A stretch of 33,594 nt of DNA from UBA1149 sp963579235 (GTDB taxonomy: Bacteria > Desulfobacterota > Binatia > UBA1149): assembly GCA_963579235.1 (NCBI GenBank), contig CAUZFM010000018.1, forward strand, positions 1-33,594, written 5' to 3'. This document shows positions 25,920-32,663 of this stretch, one piece after another. Each line of letters opens with the position of its first letter. Within the stretch, counting starts at the first letter, position 1. The notes under the pieces were generated by a model. The model was not told the DNA's origin and ran no database searches. It worked only from the letters and a program-made list of their open reading frames with translations. The position numbers and the translations under genes were made by a program.

Positions 25920-25955
25920 CCAGATGTACTGACCAGATGTACCGACCAGAAGTAT
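25917..25955 (+). repeat. 13-bp tandem repeat starting on the rhomboid stop codon
   Basis: TGACCAGATGTAC occurs twice without gap (25917-25929, 25930-25942), followed by a 10/13 match (25943-25955) and a weaker fourth (25956 onward). The first TGA is the rhomboid stop codon. No protein is encoded; the function is unknown. Confidence 0.85.
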
Positions 25956-26083
25956 CAGCCAGGTGCCAGCGAGCGGGAAGCTGGGTCAGAAGAAGCTGAA
26001 GCCTGGCTTCTGAAGAATGGTGTCAGTGGCTTGGCAAGAATTCTCGTTAACAATCCTCCGGGAACAATCCCATCACTGATGCT

Positions 26084-26146
26084 TCAATCGGGAAACAGTA
26101 CCCCGATCAGTAAAAAACCTGCTGCCATCAATATAGATTCAATCAC
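26084..26146 (-). CDS. Predicted 20-aa hydrophobic small membrane peptide
   Basis: On the minus strand GTG 26146 starts a 20-codon ORF MIESILMAAGFLLIGVLFPD ending in TGA. A perfect AAGGAG (26152-26157) sits 5 nt upstream, and a good promoter (26237-26265) lies about 90 bp upstream on the same strand. An in-frame stop just upstream excludes a longer protein. Residues 5-17 could span or insert into a membrane, with an acidic residue at each end. The size recalls membrane peptides that are type I toxins or small subunits of membrane complexes such as KdpF, but there is no sequence match I can name. It is not linked to the neighbouring genes. That it is a real gene is inferred from the signals, not from homology. 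Confidence 0.42.
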   Translation of the reverse strand: MIESILMAAGFLLIGVLFPD

Positions 26147-26151
26147 GAAGG

Positions 26152-26157
26152 CTCCTT
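26152..26157 (-). promoter_or_regulatory. Strong Shine-Dalgarno of the small membrane peptide
   Basis: AAGGAG on the minus strand, 5 nt before the GTG at 26146. It is one of the best ribosome-binding sites in the window, and the only evidence deciding this start. Confidence 0.5.
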
Positions 26158-26236
26158 GTCCTGCTTAAATTCAAGACCCGTGTGAGGGGGTAGTTCTCGC
26201 AGGTTTTCAACCTTGTCGTCAACCCCCCGATCGGGT

Positions 26237-26265
26237 ATTAGTGGAATGCTGTTCACATTTGACAA
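26237..26265 (-). promoter_or_regulatory. Minus-strand promoter with flanking palindromes
   Basis: TTGTCA (26265-26260, 5 of 6) and ACTAAT (26242-26237, 4 of 6) with an ideal 17-bp spacer. The palindrome CCCGATCGGG (26226-26235) overlaps the expected start of transcription, and AACCGAGGTT (26264-26273) abuts the -35. Both could be operator sites. The promoter points to the 20-aa ORF about 90 nt downstream. Confidence 0.5.
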
Positions 26266-26422
26266 CCGAGGTTATCCTTCTGCTCCGGCTATTTAAATAC
26301 TGTGTTGCCTTCCGGAACAACAACTTTATCCCCATAAAATCAGTAGGTTAGGCCTTTTGCCCTACTGCTGGGTCTGCAGTAGCAGAGGCTGTGTCCCACT
26401 ATCGAGGCCAGCCGTACCGGGC

Positions 26423-26451
26423 CTGAGCTTCCCGGGGTTCAGCTGATTTTT
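26423..26451 (+). terminator. Small hairpin followed by T-run
   Basis: CTGAGC (26423-26428) pairs with GTTCAG (26437-26442) including one G-U wobble; the sequence then reads CTGATTTTTC. This is the only hairpin-plus-T-run in the gap and would stop plus-strand transcripts arriving from the rhomboid gene or from within the island. Confidence 0.35.
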
Positions 26452-26454
26452 CTC

Positions 26455-26483
26455 TTGACCAGGGGCTCAGGTCGGTCTCTGAT
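26455..26483 (+). promoter_or_regulatory. Candidate promoter for the hydrolase-sulfotransferase operon
   Basis: TTGACC (26455-26460, 5 of 6) and TCTGAT (26478-26483, 4 of 6) are 17 bp apart. Transcription would begin about 40 bp before the hydrolase GTG at 26532, directly after a possible terminator. Confidence 0.45.
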
Positions 26484-26531
26484 CGGGGGGGGCGGGGTGT
26501 AATGGTGGCACGCCGGGGATAAGCAGTTCGG

Positions 26532-27356
26532 GTGTGCCGGGTTGAAAACGGGGTTCGGGTCGAAGAAAGGGTCCTGGAGGTCGACGCTGGCCGCCGCAGT
26601 GCTGCCCGCATATGGGTGGGTCCCCGCTCGCGGGCAAAATTGCTGCTGCTGCACGGCATGGGGCAGTACGGGGGCCGTTTTGACGCGCTGGCACGCCACC
26701 TGGCGTCGATTGGAGTAACCGTTACGGCTTACGACCAGCGTGGACACGGGCGCGGGCCGGGCCGCACGGGCTGGCTGGGCGATTTCGACCAGCTGCTCGA
26801 CGATCTGCAGACCGTGGTTGAACAAGCGGCACGCGAGCAGCCCGAATTGCCGCTGCTGCTCATGGGCCATTCCATGGGAGGCCTGGTCGTGCTCGCCTAC
26901 CTGCTTGACCGCCGCCCCCTGCCCGACATGGCGGTACTGTCGAGCCCGGCTATTGTGCCCCTCATAGACGACGAGGATGGGCTTGACCCGACCCGCCTGA
27001 GCAGGGACCCGGCGGCCTGGCGATCGTACATGAGAGACCCGCTTCTGCTCAGGGAGCGCGTGCAGCCTGAGCTCTACCACCGCCTTTTCGACGGCCTCTG
27101 TCGCCTTCCGGGAAGGGCTGCCGAGCTGAGTCTGCCCTTGCTGCTCGTGCAGGGCAGCGACGACCGCCTGTGCAGCAGCGAGGGGGCGGTGGAGTACCTC
27201 GAGCAGGCCTCTTCCGCCGATCTTGATCTGAGGGTCTACGAAGGAGGGCGCCACGAGTTGTTCGCAGACACCATACGCGAGCGTGTGAGCGCCGAGCTGG
27301 GCGAGTGGATACTGGAACGTGTGCCGCGGAACTCTGCTAGCATGGTCTCAGAATGA
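26532..27356 (+). CDS. Alpha/beta hydrolase, monoacylglycerol-lipase-like
   Basis: Serine hydrolase of the alpha/beta fold, 274 aa, no signal peptide, probably cytoplasmic. LLLLHGMGQYGGRFDALARHLASIG and AYDQRGHGRG are typical of lysophospholipase/monoglyceride lipases (PldB-like, Hydrolase_4). The nucleophile elbow GHSMGG contains S114, the acid lies in QGSDDRL (D210 or D211), and EGGRHELF holds H241, so the triad is complete. The GTG at 26532 is the first start in the frame; no Shine-Dalgarno is clear, so the N-terminus may be shorter. The gene overlaps the sulfotransferase start as ATGA. An ester-lipid substrate is probable but not shown. Confidence 0.88.
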   Translation: MCRVENGVRVEERVLEVDAGRRSAARIWVGPRSRAKLLLLHGMGQYGGRFDALARHLASIGVTVTAYDQRGHGRGPGRTGWLGDFDQLLDDLQTVVEQAAREQPELPLLLMGHSMGGLVVLAYLLDRRPLPDMAVLSSPAIVPLIDDEDGLDPTRLSRDPAAWRSYMRDPLLLRERVQPELYHRLFDGLCRLPGRAAELSLPLLLVQGSDDRLCSSEGAVEYLEQASSADLDLRVYEGGRHELFADTIRERVSAELGEWILERVPRNSASMVSE

Positions 27357-28360
27357 GTTGCAGGGTTGCATTCGTAGTTGGTTCGCCGCGGTCGGGATCG
27401 ACCCTGCTGGCGCGTATGATCGGGTCGCATTCGGCTGTTTACGGCCGCCCCGAGCCTCACCTGCTCACACCGCTTGCCCACCTCGGCTATTTTGACAACG
27501 TCGACAAGGCTCCCTACGACCACGTGCTGGCGGCCGAGTCCACGCGGCAGTTCGTCGAGGATCTGCCCGCTGGAGAGCAGGACTACGTTGACGCCTTGAG
27601 GGCTTACACCGACCTGCTCTACGAGCGCATGCTTTCTACGCGGCCCGGCAAACAGGTGTTCCTCGACAAGACCCCGGCCTATGCGCTGGTGCTGGATTTC
27701 ATAGCGCGCATCTATCCCGATGCCCGTTTCGTGGTGCTCACGCGCCACCCCCTGGCGGTGTTCAGCTCTTACGCCGAGTCGTTCTTTGACGGCGACTACC
27801 AGGCAGCCCACGACTATAATCCCATCACCGAGCGTTACGTGCCGGCCATAGCCGGGTTCCTGCGCAATTCGGGCCTGCCGCTGTGCCACGTCGTCTACGA
27901 GAAACTCGTCGCCGACCCCGAAGCCGAGCTAGCACGCGTGTTCGACTATCTCGGTCTTGCCAACGAAGAGGGCGCGGTGGACTACGGCGAGCACGGGCAC
28001 GTTGAAAAAGGCCTGGGCGACCCCATAGGCGTGGCCCGTCACAAGCGGCCCTCTACCGATTCGATGCACAAGTGGGCAGCCGAAGTCGCCGCCGATCCTG
28101 CCCGCGAGGCACTGTGCCGAAACATAATCGCCCGCCTCGACCCCGCCGACCTGCAGACCTGGGGCCACCCGCTGGACACCATCTGGCAGCCGCTCGAAGA
28201 GATCTCGGGCAAGCCGCAGCGCAAGCCGCGCAAGTGGGATCGCTACAGCGTTGAGCGGCGGGCCATAGTCATGCTCCGCCGCAGGGTGCAGGCCAGTCGC
28301 GGCCTGCGCAAGCTGGTGGCCACCGCCCGCCTGGGCCTGGACGTACTCCTGCGCGACTGA
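27353..28360 (+). CDS. PAPS-dependent sulfotransferase family protein
   Basis: Transfers sulfate from PAPS to an acceptor hydroxyl or amine, 335 aa. The 5'-phosphosulfate loop VGSPRSGSTLLARMI (residues 9-23) and the 3'-phosphate motif VVLTRHPLAVFSSYAES, with R131 and S139 in the correct 8-residue spacing, are clear. FLDKTPAYALVLDFI lies between them. The middle and C-terminus (WGHPLDTIWQPLEE, basic tail KPRKWDRYSVERR) are typical of Sulfotransfer_3-type bacterial members. The ATG overlaps the hydrolase stop by 4 bp. Acceptor unknown: lipid, glycan or small molecule are all possible. No sulfate-activation (cysDNC) gene is in the window. Confidence 0.9.
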   Translation: MSCRVAFVVGSPRSGSTLLARMIGSHSAVYGRPEPHLLTPLAHLGYFDNVDKAPYDHVLAAESTRQFVEDLPAGEQDYVDALRAYTDLLYERMLSTRPGKQVFLDKTPAYALVLDFIARIYPDARFVVLTRHPLAVFSSYAESFFDGDYQAAHDYNPITERYVPAIAGFLRNSGLPLCHVVYEKLVADPEAELARVFDYLGLANEEGAVDYGEHGHVEKGLGDPIGVARHKRPSTDSMHKWAAEVAADPAREALCRNIIARLDPADLQTWGHPLDTIWQPLEEISGKPQRKPRKWDRYSVERRAIVMLRRRVQASRGLRKLVATARLGLDVLLRD

Positions 28361-28369
28361 ATCTGTCCT

Positions 28370-28396
28370 GGCCGGCCCGCTGGCGCAGATCCGGCC
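28370..28396 (+). terminator. Possible hairpin after the sulfotransferase
   Basis: GGCCGG (28370-28375) and CCGGCC (28391-28396) can pair around a 15-nt loop just after the sulfotransferase stop. No T-run follows; weak candidate. Confidence 0.25.
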
Positions 28397-28415
28397 GGCT
28401 CCCACGCCATTTCAA

Positions 28416-28444
28416 TTGACGACCGTCGGGGGTGGGCGTATAAG
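28416..28444 (+). promoter_or_regulatory. Strong sigma-70-type promoter of the Rrf2 gene
   Basis: TTGACG (5 of 6) and TATAAG (5 of 6) separated by exactly 17 bp. This is the best such promoter in the window. The inverted repeat GACG-AC-CGTC (28418-28427) overlaps the -35 and might be a regulator site, perhaps for Rrf2 itself. It may drive both rrf2 and sufT. Confidence 0.7.
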
Positions 28445-28527
28445 ATTCAAAGGCCCACAAGGTCTACGAATTTACCGTGCCTGCTGCCAACCAACCCCAT
28501 TGCATGGCTAACAACCGTGCTTCGCTC

Positions 28528-28989
28528 ATGAACGTGGGCCGCGAAGTCGACTACGCGGTGCGCGCGCTCAGCTACATGGCGGTCGAGTCGCGTTGGGGCA
28601 CGCCGATAAGGCGAGCCGATATCGGCCAGGCCCAGGCCATACCGCGGCATTACCTGGCAAAGATACTTCGCAAAGCGGTAGACGGCGGGCTGGTAGAATC
28701 GGGCGTGGGGCCGCGCGGCGGCTTCTGGTTGGCTCGCAACCCGGCCAGCATAAGCCTGCGCGACGTGTACGAGTGCATCAACGGGCCCATGTGCCTGGTG
28801 GAGTGCCTGGCCGAGAAACCGGCGCGCGGGCCGCTCATCTGTGATTTTGAAGAGGTCTGCCCGCAGGCTGGCGTCTGGCGCGGCGCCCAGGTGGCCCTCT
28901 TGAAGTATCTCGAGGGTTACGACCTTGCCGGCCTGTCGGCAAGGGCCGATGACGAGGGACTGGTTTCAGCCTTGGCCGCCCGGGCCTGA
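28528..28989 (+). CDS. Rrf2 family transcriptional regulator (IscR/NsrR-like)
   Basis: DNA-binding regulator with an N-terminal winged helix, 153 aa. MNVGREVDYAVRALSYMAVE is the classic Rrf2 start; IPRHYLAKILRKAVDGGLVESGVGPRGGFWLAR contains the recognition helix and wing. Four cysteines follow (MCLVECLA and LICDFEEVCPQ), spaced C-x3-C-x13-C-x5-C, suggesting an Fe-S or redox centre as in IscR, NsrR or RsrR. ATG 28528 is chosen by alignment to the family; upstream in-frame starts ATG 28504 and GTG 28477 cannot be excluded, and none has a good Shine-Dalgarno. It sits behind a strong promoter and 42 bp before a SufT-like gene, so regulation of Fe-S assembly is likely. Confidence 0.88.
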   Translation: MNVGREVDYAVRALSYMAVESRWGTPIRRADIGQAQAIPRHYLAKILRKAVDGGLVESGVGPRGGFWLARNPASISLRDVYECINGPMCLVECLAEKPARGPLICDFEEVCPQAGVWRGAQVALLKYLEGYDLAGLSARADDEGLVSALAARA

Positions 28990-29031
28990 GAAAGCCGTTG
29001 GCCCCCTGGGCGCGGCGTGGAGGACAGTAAG

Positions 29032-29358
29032 ATGGCAGACAGCGTAAAACTCGACGAGGAACTGGTGCTCGCGACCCTTTCGACGATCAACGACCCTGAA
29101 ATTCCGGTCAACATCGTGGAGCTGGGATTGGTCTACAGCGTTGAAATAGTGGACCGTTCGGTAGACATCGCCATGACCCTTACCACCCCCGGCTGCGGCA
29201 TGGCCGGCTACATAACCGGCGAGGCCCGGCAGAAACTGCTCGATCTCGAGGGCGTTGACAAGGCCGAGGTCCGACTGGTGTGGGATCCGCCGTGGAACGC
29301 CCACATGATCAGCGCACCGGGCCGCAAAAAGCTGGGCCTGGCTGACCCCGGCGACTGA
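29032..29358 (+). CDS. sufT: SufT-like MIP18/DUF59 Fe-S assembly factor
   Basis: Small cytoplasmic protein of the MIP18 (DUF59) family that assists Fe-S cluster maturation, 108 aa. LSTINDPEIPVNIVELGLVY is the hallmark DPE(I)P motif; LTTPGCGMAGYITGEA contains the conserved Cys, and RLVWDPPWNAHMIS closes the domain. The start ATG 29032 has GGAGG 8 nt upstream, so the in-frame GTG 29017 is less likely. It follows the Rrf2 gene by 42 bp and probably shares its transcript. No sufBCDS or isc genes lie in the window. PaaD of the phenylacetate pathway shares the fold but is longer with other motifs and context. Confidence 0.9.
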   Translation: MADSVKLDEELVLATLSTINDPEIPVNIVELGLVYSVEIVDRSVDIAMTLTTPGCGMAGYITGEARQKLLDLEGVDKAEVRLVWDPPWNAHMISAPGRKKLGLADPGD

Positions 29359-29423
29359 GCCTCGCTACTGACCTCTGCGCGCCGGCTGTCGCCGGTCTCG
29401 CTGCCTGCTGGACGGGCAGTGCT

Positions 29424-29455
29424 GCTGACCGTTTTACAGGCAACAGGCCGTCAGC
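29424..29455. promoter_or_regulatory. Inverted repeat upstream of amtB, possible activator site
   Basis: GCTGAC (29424-29429) and GTCAGC (29450-29455) form a dyad about 70-100 bp upstream of the sigma-54-type promoter, the usual distance for an enhancer-binding protein. It does not match the NtrC consensus closely, so it may equally be a terminator remnant of sufT. Confidence 0.25.
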
Positions 29456-29522
29456 TTCCTGCTTTCTGCCCGCGGGGGGCACGGGTTTGGCAGGTTTCCC
29501 AATTTACGCACAGTTTGAATAG

Positions 29523-29539
29523 TTGGCACCGATCCTGCT
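29523..29539 (+). promoter_or_regulatory. Sigma-54 (RpoN)-type promoter of amtB
   Basis: TTGGCACCGATCCTGCT matches the sigma-54 consensus TTGGCACG-N4-TTGCW at all but two positions, with GG and GC in the exact -24/-12 spacing. Transcription would start near 29550, about 40 bp before the amtB ATG. The pairing with an ammonium channel gene is what NtrC-RpoN control predicts. Confidence 0.75.
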
Positions 29540-29590
29540 CCTAGGGGAGGTGAGGGGAGACCCTTACCCAAACCGGGAGGAGCAAACCAC

Positions 29591-30946
<1,356 letters not shown>

Positions 30947-30963
30947 GCATGGGCGACCAGGGG

Positions 30964-30994
30964 AGGCCCCGTGGCGTAGTTTGCCACGGGGCTT
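30964..30994 (+). terminator. Strong hairpin terminator after amtB
   Basis: A 12-bp stem (core GCCCCGTGGC/GCCACGGGGC, extended by a G-U and an A-U pair) closes a 7-nt loop GTAGTTT, 17 bp after the amtB stop, followed by CTTCTCT. It lies between convergent genes and may serve both. Confidence 0.75.
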
Positions 30995-31046
30995 CTCTGC
31001 CTGACGGATTCACCCCGGGCGGCTGGCCGCTTGCAGGCGGCGGCTG

Positions 31047-31685
31047 TCAGGCGAGCGCCACAGAGCAGGCAATACAGGCCTGGGCCCCGTAGTAGCTGGC
31101 CATCACCAGGGCTTCGCTGGCGGGTAGCGCCAGCCTAAAACGGTCAACGGCGAGCAGCCCATCTGACAGGACGAACAACAGGGCTCCAGCCGCCGCGGCC
31201 ATGGCCGAGGGCGAGCCATCGAGCGCGCGCAAGACTGCCAGCAACGCGACCAGGTTTATCACCGCCACGTAGGCGGCCACGGGCAACTTCATCTCGCTTA
31301 GGCCGGGAAGCAGGTAGCGGTAGAAGGCTACGGAACCACCGCCGAGCAGGCCCGCTACCAGCAGCGTTGGCACCGCGCCGGGCGGTGGGGCTATCCAGGC
31401 GGCCGCGTAGAACAGGTGGCCGACCAGGAACGAGACGAGGCCGGCAGCAAACAGCTTGCGCGGCAGCATGAGCAGCACGTCTCCACACAGTCCGAAGGCC
31501 AGCCCCGCCAGCAGCAGGCAGCGGTAGCGCGGGTCATCGCCCGGATGCAGCCAGGCTATGGCAATGATCAGCAGCATGGTGCCCGGCTTGAGCAGGTAGT
31601 GAAGCGCGAGCAGGCCACGGTCGCGGGCGACGATCTGGGCTGTACCCGACAACAGGGCCAACAGGAGAAGAGTGGTTACTGACAT
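31047..31685 (-). CDS. YhhN/TMEM86-family membrane protein, putative lysoplasmalogenase
   Basis: Polytopic inner-membrane protein, 212 aa, with about seven to eight hydrophobic helices. LLKPGTMLLIIAIAWL, LLLAGLAFGLCGDVLLMLPRKLFAAGLVSFLVGHLFYAAAW and GALLFVLSDGLLAVDRF reproduce the YhhN motifs, including the two Asp residues thought to be catalytic in TMEM86B, which hydrolyses the vinyl-ether bond of lysoplasmalogens. Whether this organism makes plasmalogens is not known from the window. ATG 31685 has no Shine-Dalgarno; a promoter-like element just upstream would give a nearly leaderless mRNA. Confidence 0.85.
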   Translation of the reverse strand: MSVTTLLLLALLSGTAQIVARDRGLLALHYLLKPGTMLLIIAIAWLHPGDDPRYRCLLLAGLAFGLCGDVLLMLPRKLFAAGLVSFLVGHLFYAAAWIAPPPGAVPTLLVAGLLGGGSVAFYRYLLPGLSEMKLPVAAYVAVINLVALLAVLRALDGSPSAMAAAAGALLFVLSDGLLAVDRFRLALPASEALVMASYYGAQACIACSVALA

Positions 31686-31698
31686 TATGGCGGCAGAG

Positions 31699-31726
31699 GC
31701 TATACGGGCGCCGGCTACATTGCCAA
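31699..31726 (-). promoter_or_regulatory. Candidate minus-strand promoter of the YhhN gene
   Basis: On the minus strand TTGGCA (31726-31721) and TATAGC (31704-31699) are spaced by 16 bp. Its -35 overlaps the plus-strand -35 of the MoxR promoter. The start of transcription would lie only a few bases before the ATG at 31685. Confidence 0.35.
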
Positions 31727-31748
31727 GGCGGGGTTATTCCAGTAAAAC
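31720..31748 (+). promoter_or_regulatory. Candidate promoter of the MoxR-VWA operon
   Basis: TTGCCA (31720-31725, 5 of 6) and TAAAAC (31743-31748, 4 of 6) with a 17-bp spacer. The predicted 5' leader is about 25 nt and carries GGGAGC before the MoxR ATG. Confidence 0.45.
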
Positions 31749-31777
31749 AGCTTGATTCCACCTCCGGGAGCAGCTCC

Positions 31778-32659
31778 ATGTCCAGCCAGAACGGTTTCTA
31801 CAGATTTACCGGTACCGACGACTACATAGTCTCCCCGTCGCTCGTCGACGCAGTAAACTGCGCCATCGCGCTCGAAAGGCCGCTGCTCATCAAGGGCGAG
31901 CCCGGCACGGGCAAGACCCTGCTCGCGGAGAACGTGGCCAGCGCCCTGGGCATGCCCATGGAGTCCTGGCACATAAAATCGACCAGCAAGGCCTCAGAGG
32001 GCTTGTATGTTTACGACACCGTGCAGCGCCTGAACGACGCTCGTTTCGGCGACGGCGATGTCTCGGACATCCGCCGCTACATCCACTACGGGCCACTGGG
32101 CCGCTCGTTTTCGGCCGAGGAGCGCACCGTGCTGCTCATCGACGAAATAGACAAGGCCGACCTCGAGTTTCCCAACGACCTGCTGCTCGAGCTTGACCAG
32201 ATGAGGTTCACCGTCATGGAGACGGGCGATGAGGTGGCCGCCCGCGAAAGGCCGGTTGTCATCATCACCTCCAACAACGAACGTGAACTGCCCGACGCGT
32301 TTCTGCGTCGCTGCGTGTTTCATTTTATCGAGTTTCCCGAACGCGAGCTGATGCAGAAAATCGTGGCCGTCCACCACGACAACCTCGACAGCAAGCTGCT
32401 CGACCAGGTGCTCATAAAATTCTACTGGCTGCGCGAGCAGAACGACCTGCGCAAGAAGCCGTCCACGTCGGAGTTGATAGATTGGATATCGGCGCTGCTG
32501 AAGTCCGGGATCAGCCAGGACCAGCTCGAGTCTCACATTCCCTTCATGGCGGCCTTGCTCAAAAACGAGCAGGACAGCGAAGCCCTCAGCCGCTACGATG
32601 ACCGCGGCGGCGAACTACCCACGCAGTGGAGCGACCTCGGGCCCCGCTACAACCAGTAG
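31778..32659 (+). CDS. MoxR-family AAA+ ATPase
   Basis: Chaperone-type AAA+ ATPase, 293 aa, cytoplasmic. Walker A GEPGTGKT (40-47), Walker B VLLIDEIDK (D122, E123), sensor 1 ITSNNERELPDAFLRRCVFHFIEFP and a C-terminal helical lid are all present. KSTSKASEGLYVYDTVQRLNDARF is typical of the subgroup paired with CoxE-like VWA proteins. Such ATPases help insert or activate metal cofactors or assemble complexes; CoxD of CO dehydrogenase loci is the best-studied relative, but no cox structural genes are visible here. The VWA gene starts 4 bp downstream, so the pair is one operon. Confidence 0.93.
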   Translation: MSSQNGFYRFTGTDDYIVSPSLVDAVNCAIALERPLLIKGEPGTGKTLLAENVASALGMPMESWHIKSTSKASEGLYVYDTVQRLNDARFGDGDVSDIRRYIHYGPLGRSFSAEERTVLLIDEIDKADLEFPNDLLLELDQMRFTVMETGDEVAARERPVVIITSNNERELPDAFLRRCVFHFIEFPERELMQKIVAVHHDNLDSKLLDQVLIKFYWLREQNDLRKKPSTSELIDWISALLKSGISQDQLESHIPFMAALLKNEQDSEALSRYDDRGGELPTQWSDLGPRYNQ

Positions 32660-32663
32660 TCCC

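Larger units (their letters stand above)
25920..26531. other. A+T-richer non-coding island
   Basis: This 612-bp stretch is the only long gap between recognised genes. Between about 26000 and 26400 it is visibly A+T-richer than the rest of the window. No homologue of a known protein, tRNA, SRP RNA, RNase P RNA or tmRNA could be recognised. It contains tandem repeats at its left edge and imperfect 25-bp direct repeats (26051-26075 and 26085-26109). The palindromes CCCGATCGGG (26226-26235) and AACCGAGGTT (26264-26273), a 7-bp hairpin (26362-26382), a U-tailed hairpin (26423-26451), a minus-strand promoter with a tiny ORF, and a plus-strand promoter near the right end also lie here. Foreign or regulatory origin is possible. 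Confidence 0.7.

Noticed and set aside
25842..25955. CRISPR-like repeats
   Set aside because: The units are 12 and 13 bp, directly adjacent without spacers, and partly coding; no cas gene is present.
26079..26168. 29-codon plus-strand ORF in the A+T-rich island
   Set aside because: It has no Shine-Dalgarno or fitting promoter, and the opposite strand has both; less likely to be a gene.
25920..26531. tRNA, SRP RNA, RNase P RNA or tmRNA in the long gap
   Set aside because: None of the conserved cores or the cloverleaf pattern could be found on either strand.
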